DNA of 64,000 bases from WHSW01 sp033856255 (GCA_033856255.1 JAWVFH010000060.1:7025-71024); one strand, 5' to 3'; shown: positions 7,206 to 16,732, counted from the stretch's first letter. The notes: generated by a model from the sequence alone, not told the origin. A program made the numbers and translations.

Positions 7206-8791
7206 CCGGTGTCGACGAGACTCTGCACGGCAGCTCGCACCTTATCCGGGTCGACGAGCTGGCCGGTGACGACCTCGCCCGGACGCGGGCAGAGCACGAA
7301 GCCGACCCCCTCGGCGGTCCGCTTCTTGTCGCGACCGATCGCGGCGACCAGGTCGTCGAGCCCGATCGAGCGGTCGAGCCGGGTCGGCAGGCCGGTGCGG
7401 GTGAGGATCGCCTCGACCTCGTCGCGCAGGTCGCCGGCGCCGGAGAGCTCGAGCGCCGCGAGCAGGCCGAGCCCGACCGCCTCCCCATGCCGATAGCGCG
7501 AGTAGTCCGAGGCCGTCTCGATCGCGTGACCGACGGTGTGACCGAGGTTGAGCGCCTCCCGGCCGCCGCTGTCGCGCTCGTCCGCGGCGACGACCGCCAG
7601 CTTCGTCCGCGCGCAGGCGAAGATCACCTCGTCCAGCGCCTCGGGATCGAGTGTCTCGATCGCGCGCACCCGCTCCCAGAGCGCTCCGCCGGCGATCAGC
7701 GCCGTCTTCACGACCTCGACGAACCCGGCCGCGAGCTCGGCAGCGGGAAGGGTTCCGAGGGTCGCCGGATCGGCCAGCACGGCTGCCGGCTGGTGATAGG
7801 CGCCGACGTAGTTCTTCGCCTCCGGCAGGTCGACGCCAGTCTTGCCCCCGTAGGCGGAGTCGACCTGGGCGACGAGCGTGGTCGGGATCTGGACCACCGC
7901 GACCCCGCGCTGGTAGGTGGCGGCGCAAAAGCCGGCGAGGTCGCCGACGACGCCTCCGCCGAGCGCCAGGATGTGGTCCTCTCGCGTCATCCCGAGCCCG
8001 GCCAGCTCACGCAGCACCCGCTCCGCCTCGCCGAGCGTCTTCGCGCCTTCTCCCGGCCCCACCGCGATCCGGCCCGCGACGTGCTCGAGGCGGCCGCCGT
8101 AGAGCGAGTCGACGGTCTCGTCGGTGATGCAGAACGGCCGTCCGCCGAGCCCGATCTCGCCGTGCGCGGCGGCCCGGCCGAGCGGGCTCTCGCCGAGCAG
8201 GCCACGGCCGACGAAAGCGGGATAGTCGCCGGAGGCGCTGGTCGCCCAGGCAAGCCGGAAGCCGGCCGGAAGCTCGCTCAGCGCCCGCAGCGCCGGCAGC
8301 GAGCGCCTCACCGCCTCACGGCGGCCGGGGACGACGGCGTCGGCGAGCGACTCGTAGATCGGCCGCCGCTCGGCGTAGAGCTCCGCGAAGCGGACGTGGT
8401 CGGCGGCCAGCGGGCGGGCCGAGCCCTCGACCCGCGACCAGGCCTCGCCGATCTCGGCGTCCAGCCAGACGACCGTGTGGCGTCCGAGGGCGGTTCGCAC
8501 GCGTTCGGAGAGCACGCTGCCCCCGCCGAGCGCGATCGCTCCCCCCTCGGCGCGCTCGAGCAGCTCGCCGACGATCTCCTCCTCGCGGCGGCGGAACTCC
8601 GCCTCGCCCTGGGCGGCGAAGAAGGCGTCGATCGACGTCCCGAGCCGTTCGGTGAGGACCCGGTCGGCGTCGACGGCCTCGAGCCCGGCGGCCGCGGCGG
8701 CGAGCACCGCCTTCGACTTGCCGGAACCCATGAAGCCGATGAAGACGAGCGCCCGGGCCGAACCGTCGCGCCCTGTCGCTAGCGCCGCCAA
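7202..8791 (-). CDS. aroKB: Shikimate kinase - 3-dehydroquinate synthase fusion (AroK-AroB)
   Basis: One 529-residue polypeptide carries two shikimate-pathway enzymes. Residues 1-165 form shikimate kinase, with P-loop GFMGSGKS, the DADRVLTERLG segment (shikimate-binding Asp), GEAEFRRREEEIV and ALGGGSVLS. Residues 175-529 form NAD- and zinc-dependent dehydroquinate synthase, with GGGVVGDLAGFCAATYQRGV, QIPTTLVAQVDSAYGGKTGVDLPEAKN, and metal-ligand segments including NLGHTVGHAIE and RHGEAVGLGL. Most bacteria encode these as separate neighbours, so the fusion ties steps two and five in fixed ratio. It overlaps aroC by 13 bases and aroQ by four. Confidence 0.94.
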   Translation of the reverse strand: MAALATGRDGSARALVFIGFMGSGKSKAVLAAAAAGLEAVDADRVLTERLGTSIDAFFAAQGEAEFRRREEEIVGELLERAEGGAIALGGGSVLSERVRTALGRHTVVWLDAEIGEAWSRVEGSARPLAADHVRFAELYAERRPIYESLADAVVPGRREAVRRSLPALRALSELPAGFRLAWATSASGDYPAFVGRGLLGESPLGRAAAHGEIGLGGRPFCITDETVDSLYGGRLEHVAGRIAVGPGEGAKTLGEAERVLRELAGLGMTREDHILALGGGVVGDLAGFCAATYQRGVAVVQIPTTLVAQVDSAYGGKTGVDLPEAKNYVGAYHQPAAVLADPATLGTLPAAELAAGFVEVVKTALIAGGALWERVRAIETLDPEALDEVIFACARTKLAVVAADERDSGGREALNLGHTVGHAIETASDYSRYRHGEAVGLGLLAALELSGAGDLRDEVEAILTRTGLPTRLDRSIGLDDLVAAIGRDKKRTAEGVGFVLCPRPGEVVTGQLVDPDKVRAAVQSLVDTG

Positions 8792-9945
8792 TCGATCCGC
8801 TCCCGGTACGCCTGCACGGCGGCGAGAACGTCATCGATGTGGTCGCCGCCGAACTTCTCGCGATAGCAGCCGGCCAGGACCAGGGCGACCATCGCCTCGG
8901 CGACGACCCCGGCGGCCGGGACGACGGTCGAATCGGTGCGCTCGCGCATCGCCTGCGCCGGCTCCTTGGTCTCCGTGTCGACCGAGCGCAAGGGCTTGGT
9001 CAGCGTCGAGATCGGCTTCAGCGCGCCGCGGACGATCAGCGGCTCGCCGTTCGACATCCCGCCCTCGACACCACCGGCGCGGTTGGTCTGGCGGTGGTAG
9101 CCGCGCTCCTCGGACCAGAAGATCTCGTCGTGGGACTCCGAGCCGGGTGCTCCGGCCACCTCCCACGCCTCGCCGACGCTGACCCCTTTGACCGCCTGGA
9201 TCGAGACCACCGCGTGGGCGAGGCGGCCGTCGAGCCGCGTGTCCCAGGAGGCGTATGAGCCCAGTCCGGGGATGAGGCCGAAGGCGCGGACCTCGAAGAT
9301 CCCGCCGAGGCTCTCGTTTGCCTTTCGCAGCCGGTCGATCTCCGCGATCATCCGCTGCTCGGCGTCGGGGTCGAGGCAGCGCACCGGCGAGTCGTCAACG
9401 CCGGCGAAATCCTCCGGGGTGAGCTCGTTGCCCTCCGGCGCCGCGACCGAGGCGATCCGCAGCACGTGGCTGTAGACGCCGACCCCGAGCGCGGCGAGGA
9501 ACTCCTTCGCCAGCGCCCCGGCGGCGACCCGGGCCGCGGTCTCGCGCGCCGAGGCGCGCTCGAGCACGTTACGGACGTCGCCGTGCCCGTACTTCTGCGC
9601 CCCGACCAGGTCGGCGTGGCCGGGTCGCGGCAGGTGCGACTCCTCGACCTCGGCCTCGACCGGCCAGGGGTTCATCCGCTCCTCCCAGTTGGCGTAGTCG
9701 CGGTTGGCGACCAGGAGCGCGACCGGGCTCCCGAGGGTGCGCCCGTGGCGGATCCCGGAGCGGACCTCGACCGAATCGCTCTCGATCTTCATCCGGCCGC
9801 CGCGGCCGTGGCCGAGCTGGCGACGCGCCATCTCGCGGTCGATCCGCTCGCGATCGAGCTCGAGTCCGGCCGGCAGGCCCTCGACGATCGCGACGAGCCC
9901 TGGCCCGTGCGACTCGCCCGCTGTGGTGAACCGAAGCGCGGTCAT
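8779..9945 (-). CDS. aroC: Chorismate synthase
   Basis: This FMN-dependent enzyme converts EPSP to chorismate, the final step of the pathway. At 388 residues it is full length. It contains the opening signature TTAGESHGPGLVAIVEGLPAG, the RRQLGHGRGGRMKIE stretch, PGHADLVGAQKY, the RASARETAARVAAGALA segment that binds FMN, and the late GGVEGGMSNGEPL and RTDSTVVPA motifs. It precedes aroKB with a 13-base overlap and follows the large RTX gene after a 47-base gap that contains a small hairpin. Confidence 0.96.
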   Translation of the reverse strand: MTALRFTTAGESHGPGLVAIVEGLPAGLELDRERIDREMARRQLGHGRGGRMKIESDSVEVRSGIRHGRTLGSPVALLVANRDYANWEERMNPWPVEAEVEESHLPRPGHADLVGAQKYGHGDVRNVLERASARETAARVAAGALAKEFLAALGVGVYSHVLRIASVAAPEGNELTPEDFAGVDDSPVRCLDPDAEQRMIAEIDRLRKANESLGGIFEVRAFGLIPGLGSYASWDTRLDGRLAHAVVSIQAVKGVSVGEAWEVAGAPGSESHDEIFWSEERGYHRQTNRAGGVEGGMSNGEPLIVRGALKPISTLTKPLRSVDTETKEPAQAMRERTDSTVVPAAGVVAEAMVALVLAGCYREKFGGDHIDDVLAAVQAYRERIDWRR

Positions 9946-9946
9946 G

Positions 9947-9967
9947 GGGCGTCAAATCTAGACGCCC
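9947..9967. terminator. Small GC hairpin between the RTX gene and aroC
   Basis: The arms gggcgtc (9947-9953) and gacgccc (9961-9967) flank a seven-base loop. Further copies of gacgccc and ggcgtc follow up to 9992, giving alternative pairings. The hairpin lies directly after the RTX stop and directly before the aroC ATG on the minus strand. It may separate the pilus transcript from the aro transcript, or slow initiation of aroC, which has no clear ribosome binding site here. No T-run is present. Confidence 0.45.
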
Positions 9968-9992
9968 GCCCTGGACGCCCGCCGAACGGCGT

Positions 9993-12962
9993 CTACGTGC
10001 CGCTGGGAGCGACGTTGTCGAAGCTGCCCGGGAAGCCGGCGGCGATCAGCTCCGCGCTGGTCACCACCAGCTCGTTGCCGGCGACGTCGACGAGGTGCAC
10101 CTCGACCGTCCAGACGCCGGCCGCCGAGCCCCCGGGCAGGGTGATGCTGCCCGCGTATCCGCCGCCCGCGGCCGAGATCGGAACCACGAACTGCGGCTGG
10201 TTGACCGGGTCGTAGACGACGATCGACGAGGCGGCCGCGTCGATGCCCGAGAGCGCGTCGGCGCCGCTGAGGGTGAAGCTGATCGTGTCATTTCCCTGCT
10301 CGGTGTTGATCGTGTCCGGAGTCAGGTCGAAGGCGGTCAGGTCGGGCGTGTCGCTGTCGCCCACCCCGGTCTGCTCGAAGCCGCCGGGGTCGCCGGCTGC
10401 GATCAGCTGGGTCGACGAGACCGAGGTCACGTACCCGGCGTTGTCGGCCAGGCGCAGCTCGACCGTCCAGGTCCCGGTGGCCGAATAGCGCGGGATCGTC
10501 ACCGCTGCGGTGTAGGAGCCGTTGAGCTCGTCGCCGGCGACCAGCGCCAGCGTGCCCTCGTAGGTCGGCGCACCCGACGGGCCGTGGACGATCACCCGCG
10601 AGGCGGCGGGGTCGACGCCGGACAGGTCGTCGCCGGCGTCGACGTCGAAGTTCACGACCGCGGCGGCGGCGAACGTGTCAATCGAGGTCGGTGAGAGGTC
10701 GAAGCCGCTCAGGGACGGCCCGCCGAGGTCTCCGACGCCGGTCTGCTGGAAGTCGTGCGGGAGCCCGGCGGTATTCAGATTCGCGCTGGTCAGCGCAAGC
10801 TGGTTCCCGGCCTCGTCGGCGAGGAGCACCTGGACCGTCCAGGTGCCCTGAGGGGAGTACCTGGGCAGCACGACCGAGGCGGAGTAGCTGCCGTTCAGAG
10901 GGTTGCCCGTGACGAACTGGAGGGGCGACTCGAAGGTCGGGACCCCGGACGGGCCGATCACGGTCACCCGAGAGGCGGCGGGGTCGACGCCGGACGCGTC
11001 GTCGGTGACCGTGAGCGTGAAGCCGACGGACCGAGCCAGGGCCGAGGTGTCGACCGAAGGCGGTGAGATCGCCAGCGCCTGGAGCACCGGCGGCGCCGCG
11101 TCGCAGTTGCCCGCGAAGGTGTTGACCCCGGTGCCACCGTCGCAGTTGTTGAAGCCGTTGCCGCCGTCGAGGTGGTCGTCGTCGGGGCCGCCGAAGAGAT
11201 CGTCGTCGCCCTGGTCGCCGAACAGCCTGTCGTCCCCGGCCTGGCCGGAGATGTGATCGGCGCCGTCGGCCGCCGAGATCGCGTCGTCGCCCGGACCGCC
11301 GGCGATCGCGTTCGCCTGGTCGTCGGCTGTGATCGAGTCGTCCCCGCTGGAGCCGATCACGTTCTCGACCGCGAGCAGCACGTCCTCGCCGTCGCCGGTG
11401 GCCTGACCGCTGACGAGGTTGACGTCCACCGCGGCTGGCGAGTCGGCGAAGGAGACCGTGTCGGTGCCGCCCCGGGCGTCGAGCAGGTTGGCACCCGCGT
11501 CGCCGGCGAGCGTGTCCGACTGGTCGGTCGCGATCAGGTCCTCGATCCCGGCGACGAGGTCGGCGCCCTGCCCGGAGACCGAGCCGGCCCGCAGGTCCGC
11601 GTTCACCGCGGTCGGGGATCCGGCGTAGGTCAGGGTGTCGGATCCGGGGCCGCCGGCGAGGTTGTCGTCGCCGCCGTCGCCGGCGAGCGTGTCGGCGCCG
11701 TCGGAGCCGTCGATCACGTCCGCACCCTCGCCCCCGGCAAGTGAGTCGGCGCCGTCGCCGCCGGTGAGGGTGTCGCCCCCGGGGTCGCCGGTCAAGGTGT
11801 CGGCGCCGTCGGCGCCGTCGATCCGGTCGTCGCCGGCGTTGCCCGCCAGGTAGTCGTTGCCGTCGTCGCCGCTCAGCGTGTCGTTGCCGTCGTCGCCGCT
11901 CAGCGTGTCGGCGCCGTCACCGCCGTCGACCAGGTCGCTGCCGTCGCCGCCGTTGAGCGAATCGATCCCGTCGCCGCCAGTGAGGGTGTCGTCGCCGTCA
12001 TTGGTGGTCAGGGTGTCGGCGCCGCCGGCGCCGTCGACGACGTTCGCGTCGCCGTCACCGTTGAGGGTGTCGTCGTGCGCCGACCCGATCAGATTCTCGA
12101 AACCGGCCAGCGCGTCGTTCCCGTCGCCGCTCGCCTGCCCGCCGGCCAGATCCGCGTCGACGCCGTTCGGCGCCCCGGCGAAGGAGATCGTGTCGACTCC
12201 GCCGCCTGCGTCGAGCACGTTGTCCGCGTCGTCGCCGGCGATCGCGTCGTCGTGCGCTGAGCCGGTCAGGTTCTCGATCCCCGAGATCGAGTCGGTGCCG
12301 ATGCCGGTAACCGTGCCGGCCCTCAGGTCCGCGACGACCGGCCCCGCGGCGGCGGCATAGCTGGTCGAGTCCACCCCACCCTGGCCCCTGAGCGTGTCGT
12401 CGCCAGCGCCGCCGAGCAGCGTGTCATCCCCGTCGCCCCCGCTGAGCTCGTTGTCGGCAGCGTCGCCGGTCAGCGAGTCGGCGAACGAGGTGCCGATCAC
12501 GTTCTCGACCCCGCTCAGCGCATCCTCGCCGTCGCCGCTGGCGGTGCCGGCGGCAAGATCGACGGCCACGGGCCCGGGCAGGTCCGCGAAGGCCGCTACG
12601 TCGACCCCGTCCTGGCCGTCGTAGTTGTCGTTGCCCTTGCCCCCGGACAGGCTGTCGTCGCCGGGGCCGCCGGCGAGCGTGTCGTTACCCGACTTGCCGC
12701 TGACGATGTCGGCGCCCGGTCCCGCCTTGAGCACGTCGTCGCCGCCCTTGCCGATCAGGACGTCGTCGCCGCCCTTGCCGCAGAGGACATCCTTCTTCTT
12801 GGTCCCCTTGAGGACGTCGACGCCACCGGTTCCCGTTTTCGTGCACTTGGCGGCCGCCGCGCTACCGACGGGCGCGAGGACAAGCGCGAGGAAGAGCGCC
12901 ACTGCCAGGGTGGCGAGCCGCACGCCGCGAGCGGCGGTCGGATAGGTGGTGTATGCGGTCAC
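9993..12962 (-). CDS. Large secreted RTX repeat protein with Ig-like C-terminal domains
   Basis: This 989-residue protein has an N-terminal signal peptide (hydrophobic stretch about residues 17-36, AAA-rich cleavage region). Residues 40-640 are dense GGxGxDxL nonapeptide repeats, the calcium-binding parallel beta-roll of RTX proteins. Three repeats of about 110 residues follow (openings near LQALAISPPSVDT, LSGFDLSPTSIDT and LTAFDLTPDTINT), each with the phrase SGVDPAAS or SGIDAAAS and a TWTVQVLLADEAGN-like motif, resembling bacterial Ig-like domains. It starts 19 bases after the PilP-like gene, so it is likely expressed with pilMNO and could be a surface or pilus-associated adhesin. No type I secretion genes are adjacent. 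Confidence 0.88.
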   Translation of the reverse strand: MTAYTTYPTAARGVRLATLAVALFLALVLAPVGSAAAAKCTKTGTGGVDVLKGTKKKDVLCGKGGDDVLIGKGGDDVLKAGPGADIVSGKSGNDTLAGGPGDDSLSGGKGNDNYDGQDGVDVAAFADLPGPVAVDLAAGTASGDGEDALSGVENVIGTSFADSLTGDAADNELSGGDGDDTLLGGAGDDTLRGQGGVDSTSYAAAAGPVVADLRAGTVTGIGTDSISGIENLTGSAHDDAIAGDDADNVLDAGGGVDTISFAGAPNGVDADLAGGQASGDGNDALAGFENLIGSAHDDTLNGDGDANVVDGAGGADTLTTNDGDDTLTGGDGIDSLNGGDGSDLVDGGDGADTLSGDDGNDTLSGDDGNDYLAGNAGDDRIDGADGADTLTGDPGGDTLTGGDGADSLAGGEGADVIDGSDGADTLAGDGGDDNLAGGPGSDTLTYAGSPTAVNADLRAGSVSGQGADLVAGIEDLIATDQSDTLAGDAGANLLDARGGTDTVSFADSPAAVDVNLVSGQATGDGEDVLLAVENVIGSSGDDSITADDQANAIAGGPGDDAISAADGADHISGQAGDDRLFGDQGDDDLFGGPDDDHLDGGNGFNNCDGGTGVNTFAGNCDAAPPVLQALAISPPSVDTSALARSVGFTLTVTDDASGVDPAASRVTVIGPSGVPTFESPLQFVTGNPLNGSYSASVVLPRYSPQGTWTVQVLLADEAGNQLALTSANLNTAGLPHDFQQTGVGDLGGPSLSGFDLSPTSIDTFAAAAVVNFDVDAGDDLSGVDPAASRVIVHGPSGAPTYEGTLALVAGDELNGSYTAAVTIPRYSATGTWTVELRLADNAGYVTSVSSTQLIAAGDPGGFEQTGVGDSDTPDLTAFDLTPDTINTEQGNDTISFTLSGADALSGIDAAASSIVVYDPVNQPQFVVPISAAGGGYAGSITLPGGSAAGVWTVEVHLVDVAGNELVVTSAELIAAGFPGSFDNVAPSGT

Positions 12963-12981
12963 GATCGGGCCCCTCCCCGAT

Positions 12982-13914
12982 CTACTCGGCAGGAAGCTGG
13001 TGATCCCGGATCTCGAGTAGGCGCAGATCGAACGTCTGTCCGTCGGGGCCGAAGTCGAGCGTCGCCGTCTCGTTCTTCTCGAGCGTGATGTAGAGGCAGG
13101 CCTCAGGGCTCGGGACGCAGGCGCCGTCGCCGGCGACCATGGTCGCGTCCTTGGAGACGACGAAGGCGGCGCGCTGGCCCTTCTCGTCGGTGCCGAGGAA
13201 GGCGACGACGGCCGTCGAGTTGTTGGGCAGGATCGTCATCGGCTTGACGTTCTCGTGCAGTTTCGGATCGCCCTGAAGGCCGATCATCAGGTCGACCCGG
13301 CGCGTGAACAGGTGGTTGACCACCTCGACGTCGTCGCTGGAGGGCTGGTTGCCGTTGCCGCCGTTGCCGTTGCCGCCATTACCGTTGCCGCCGTTGCCAT
13401 TGCCCGAACCGCCACCGGTGTTGTCGGTCGTGGTCGAGCCGCCGTCGGTGGTCACATCTCCGGTGCCGCCGGTCGACACGTCGCCGCTCGAGGGCGTCGG
13501 CCCGATCGGAGGCGGAGCGGCCCCCTCGCCGGTCGTGGCCGGCGGAGGCGTCGTCGAGCTCGTGTCCGGGCTCGTGTTCGTCGCGGCGCCGGAGCCGGAG
13601 CCGGATCCGTCGCCCTGCGCGGCGGCCACGAACTGGGGCTTGAAGGGGTTCTTCGACTTCAGGGCGTCGAGGCGCTTGCGGTAGTTGCGGACGCCGACGC
13701 TGGTATCGGCGAGAACCGCCGCGCTCACCGGCGAGGCGGACTTGTCGACGGCCACCGCGACGGGGGCGGGCGGCGCAGGCTCATCCGGGGTCTTGAGCAG
13801 CATGGGCACAGCAACCAACGCCACGAGCAGGGCCACCGCGGGCACCAGGAGCCGGCGATCGCGGAGGTCGCGATACACGTCGTTCAGAGCTTGGGGGACC
13901 TTGAGCTGGCTCAA
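12982..13914 (-). CDS. PilP-position pilus assembly protein with low-complexity linker
   Basis: The 310-residue protein has one membrane segment near residues 23-40 and a short KSKNPFKPQF motif at about 87-95. A long Gly/Ser/Thr/Asn-rich linker includes tandem GNGGN units near residues 170-195, and a C-terminal beta-rich domain (about 200-310) carries a cysteine pair. It is the fourth gene of a pilM-N-O cluster, the position held by PilP in diderms, but I see no lipobox and no secretin gene. A role linking the inner-membrane PilNO complex to the cell wall is an inference from context. Its start overlaps the pilO stop (ATGA). Confidence 0.7.
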   Translation of the reverse strand: MSQLKVPQALNDVYRDLRDRRLLVPAVALLVALVAVPMLLKTPDEPAPPAPVAVAVDKSASPVSAAVLADTSVGVRNYRKRLDALKSKNPFKPQFVAAAQGDGSGSGSGAATNTSPDTSSTTPPPATTGEGAAPPPIGPTPSSGDVSTGGTGDVTTDGGSTTTDNTGGGSGNGNGGNGNGGNGNGGNGNQPSSDDVEVVNHLFTRRVDLMIGLQGDPKLHENVKPMTILPNNSTAVVAFLGTDEKGQRAAFVVSKDATMVAGDGACVPSPEACLYITLEKNETATLDFGPDGQTFDLRLLEIRDHQLPAE

Positions 13915-14690
13915 TTTGCCACCACCGCCGCGGAGACAGCCGGATCGGTGGCGGGCGCGGCCGGGGCCGTCGCCGGCGCCGCGGTCGCGGGCGCCGGCCC
14001 CGTCGGGGTTGCCCCCGCGGTGATCCCCTGGTCGACCGGAGTCAGATAGCTGGTCGCCGTGACATCCGCCGTCAACTGCGGGAAGCCCGCGGGGCCGGCG
14101 GTGAGGTCGAAGCCGTCGATGGTCAGCAGGCGGCCGTCGACCGAGACGGCTTCGCCGTGCGTATTGACCATGTCGTCGACGCGCCCGAAGAAGTCGGCGA
14201 TCTGGAAGAAGCCGCCGTCGAAGCTCAGCGAATAGGGCATCACCGGGAGCCCGGCGCTACCCACGGTGGCCCCGATCGGGAGCAGGGCGACGCTGGCCTC
14301 CGAGGCTGTCCCGGTCGTCGCGTCGGTCGTTGGGGCCACGACGGGAGCGGCCGAGTCGGCGCTGCTGCTGAGCGAGATCGACCGGAAGTCGACGCCGGAG
14401 CGAACCGACAGGGTCTGCAGCTGAGTCAGCAGGCTCGGGGTGTCGGCGTCGACGGGGACCGCCTTGCCGAGCGTGATCAGCTGCTTGTAGTTGGACGAGA
14501 AGTCGTTCTTCGCCTGCGCGCCGGTTGCGGCGGCCGCCTCCGCCTGCGTCACCTCGACCTGCAGGTCGGCAACCTGACTCTCGAGGTCGGAAGCATGCTG
14601 GCGCTTCGGAGTCAGGACCAGGAAGTAGAAGGCGGCGACGACGGCGATGCCGGCGACGACGACGAGGATCGTGCGATCGGAGCCCTTCAT
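13911..14690 (-). CDS. pilO: Type IV pilus assembly protein PilO
   Basis: PilO-like protein of 259 residues: a short cytoplasmic N-terminus, one transmembrane segment (about residues 8-28, TILVVVAGIAVVAAFYFLVL), a coiled-coil stretch (about 33-75), then a ferredoxin-like periplasm-facing domain (about 85-215) and an Ala/Pro-rich tail (TGPAPATAAPATAPAAPATD). PilO pairs with PilN and couples PilM to the platform. The gene begins on the last base of the pilN stop codon region and ends overlapping the PilP-like start, so four genes from pilM are translationally linked. Confidence 0.87.
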   Translation of the reverse strand: MKGSDRTILVVVAGIAVVAAFYFLVLTPKRQHASDLESQVADLQVEVTQAEAAAATGAQAKNDFSSNYKQLITLGKAVPVDADTPSLLTQLQTLSVRSGVDFRSISLSSSADSAAPVVAPTTDATTGTASEASVALLPIGATVGSAGLPVMPYSLSFDGGFFQIADFFGRVDDMVNTHGEAVSVDGRLLTIDGFDLTAGPAGFPQLTADVTATSYLTPVDQGITAGATPTGPAPATAAPATAPAAPATDPAVSAAVVAN

Positions 14691-15568
14691 CAGCCACCCA
14701 CCCCCACGGCCGCGGCGCCGTCCTTGGCGTCTGAGATCTGCTTTTGAGCCGAGTCCTTGGCGCCCTGCTCGGTCGCCTGCGTGGCGGCGATCCCCGAGTT
14801 GTCGGCGGTGGTCGCGGGCGTCGTCGTCCCGGCTTCCGGGGTCGTCGTTGCGGCGGGAGTCGCGGGGACCGTGCCGGCTGCCGCGACGGGCGCCGCCGGC
14901 ACGGCGTCGAAGGCGACCGTGACGTGGAACGCCGCCACCTGGGGGCCGGTCTGACAGGAGCCCTCCGCACCGGAGGCCGCGGCGCTCGAGGTCGCGCCGG
15001 GGGCCGCTGCGGACTCGTCACCAAGCTGGGAGCTCTCCATGCCCACGCGGGTGACGCCGTCGATGTCCCTGAGCGCGGCGAGGAAGCGGGCAACGCCGTT
15101 CTGGCCCGGGGCGCAACCGCTGATCTGAAGCTGCGGGCCCGTGATCGAGGCGTCGGTGGGCCCGGCGTCCGAGGTGCCGACCGAGACGCCCGTGGTGGCC
15201 GTTCCGGTGAGGTTCTCGATCGTCACCCGTCGCGGGATCACGAGGGCAAACTCGTTGAGGACGCGCTGCCAGTCGAACCGGCTCTGGGCGAGGCTGGCCA
15301 CGGTCTCGTCGCGGCTCTGGGTAAGGCTCGCGAACTCGCCGTACGGGGCAAGGTCGGCCGCGGCCGTATCGGCCACGGCCTTGCGCGCCTGCAGCGAAGC
15401 CAGCTCCGACTCGCTCTGGCGGGCGCTGTTGCCGGCCAGGACCACGAGGACGACGCCGATCAGCGCCAGGGCGAGCACCCCGACGATCGCGTAGGAGGCG
15501 GCCCCGGCGCGCAGCGGCGCATGGTCGCCGCGGCGGTCCTCGAGTGGGATCAGGTTGACGGCGCGCAC
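14690..15568 (-). CDS. pilN: Type IV pilus assembly protein PilN
   Basis: The 292-residue protein opens with MRAVNLIPLEDRR, the conserved INLLP-like PilN motif that binds PilM. A transmembrane helix follows (about residues 26-48), then a coiled coil (50-105) and a ferredoxin-like domain (about 110-190). The C-terminal 90 residues are Ala/Thr/Pro-rich and probably unstructured. PilN anchors the cytoplasmic actin-like PilM to the membrane complex. The start lies three bases after the pilM stop. Confidence 0.87.
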   Translation of the reverse strand: MRAVNLIPLEDRRGDHAPLRAGAASYAIVGVLALALIGVVLVVLAGNSARQSESELASLQARKAVADTAAADLAPYGEFASLTQSRDETVASLAQSRFDWQRVLNEFALVIPRRVTIENLTGTATTGVSVGTSDAGPTDASITGPQLQISGCAPGQNGVARFLAALRDIDGVTRVGMESSQLGDESAAAPGATSSAAASGAEGSCQTGPQVAAFHVTVAFDAVPAAPVAAAGTVPATPAATTTPEAGTTTPATTADNSGIAATQATEQGAKDSAQKQISDAKDGAAAVGVGG

Positions 15569-15570
15569 GG

Positions 15571-16677
15571 CTACTCCTCCAGACCCAGTCCGTAGGAGAG
15601 GGTGAGGCGATCGGCGGCCGGGCCCGCGGCGCTGCTCAGCGGCGCCGGAACGCCCCGGCGCACGGGCAGCGGCAGGTCGCCGTCGAGTCGTGCGACGAGG
15701 CCCGGGATCGCGCAGCCCGGTCCGGCGAGGATGATCGCGTCCAGGCTGACGGCGTCCTCGGCGGCAGCGTAGTACTCGACCGAGCGGCGCAGCTCGTCGA
15801 CCAGCGTCGCGGTGCCGGCGGTGAGCGAGTCACGGGTCGCAGTGACGAGCCCCGCGTCGCCCTCGATCTCCTCGACCGGGGCCTCGAGGCCGACGTGCAG
15901 GAGCCACTGGCGCGCATGCTCGAGCGTCAGGCTCGAGCTCGCCGACAGAGACTGGGCGATCCCCTCGATGCCGAAGCCGAGCACGCGGCTGAAGACGCAG
16001 TAGGACTCGCGAGCGACCGCGAGATTCGTGATGTCGCCGAGGTGGCAGTACAGCTGCCCCGCTGTCGTCGCACCCTCGGCAACTTCGGCGGTCGCGGCGG
16101 CGGCCGGCACGGACTTGCCGGCGAGCGCGCGAATCAGGGCGAAGGAGGAATGGTCGATCCCGACCGGTCGCAGGCCGGCGTGGTTGACGGCGTCAAGCAG
16201 GGTCTCGAGCATCTCCCGGCGCGCGGCCACGGCGACGACTTCCAGCCCCGGGGTCTCGTCCTCGGGCGCCTTCGGAATCAGCTGCCAGTCGAGCACCGCC
16301 CGGTCGAGCGGCATCGGGATGTGATCCTGGGCCGCGAACCGGACCGCCGAGGCGAGCTCGTCGCGGTTGTCGATCTGCGGCAGGCGGATCGTCCGCACGG
16401 CGACTCGCTGGTTGGCGATCCCGATCCGGACCTCACGCGGAAGCTTATGGGCCGCGAACAGCTCCTTGAGGGCGGCGCCGACGACCTCGGCGTCGTGGAC
16501 CTCACCGTCGCGAACGGCGCCCGCGGGCAGAGCCGCGACGCCAAAGCCCTGGACGCTGACGGCACCGTTGACGCTCAGCTCGGTCGCGGCGACGCTGCCG
16601 GCCTCGATGTCGAGACCGACGGCCTGCTCCGCGCGGTGGCGGGGCTGCATCAGGGACTTCTTCTTGATCGAGATCAT
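15571..16677 (-). CDS. pilM: Type IV pilus assembly protein PilM
   Basis: This actin-fold cytoplasmic protein of 368 residues forms a ring below the pilus platform. The nucleotide-binding phosphate-1 segment is VGLDIEAGSVAATEL, followed by the PilM-typical VRTIRLPQIDNRDELASAVRFAAQDHIPMPL and later LAGPGCAIPGLVARL. The gene heads the pilM-N-O-P-RTX operon. A FliA-like promoter motif lies about 56-82 bases upstream of the ATG, giving a predicted leader near 50 bases. Confidence 0.93.
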   Translation of the reverse strand: MISIKKKSLMQPRHRAEQAVGLDIEAGSVAATELSVNGAVSVQGFGVAALPAGAVRDGEVHDAEVVGAALKELFAAHKLPREVRIGIANQRVAVRTIRLPQIDNRDELASAVRFAAQDHIPMPLDRAVLDWQLIPKAPEDETPGLEVVAVAARREMLETLLDAVNHAGLRPVGIDHSSFALIRALAGKSVPAAAATAEVAEGATTAGQLYCHLGDITNLAVARESYCVFSRVLGFGIEGIAQSLSASSSLTLEHARQWLLHVGLEAPVEEIEGDAGLVTATRDSLTAGTATLVDELRRSVEYYAAAEDAVSLDAIILAGPGCAIPGLVARLDGDLPLPVRRGVPAPLSSAAGPAADRLTLSYGLGLEE

Positions 16678-16732
16678 GGCTGCTCAGGCGCGAAGGCGAG
16701 CGAGATGCCCCCGCAACGCCCTCGGGACACCA

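Noticed and set aside
11160..12700. Tandem repeats possibly representing a CRISPR or satellite array
   Set aside because: The periodicity is that of the RTX nonapeptide codons; the reading frame is open throughout and the units are not identical.
13360..13410. Short tandem DNA repeat (GNGG codons)
   Set aside because: Coding low-complexity linker of the PilP-like protein; no independent element.
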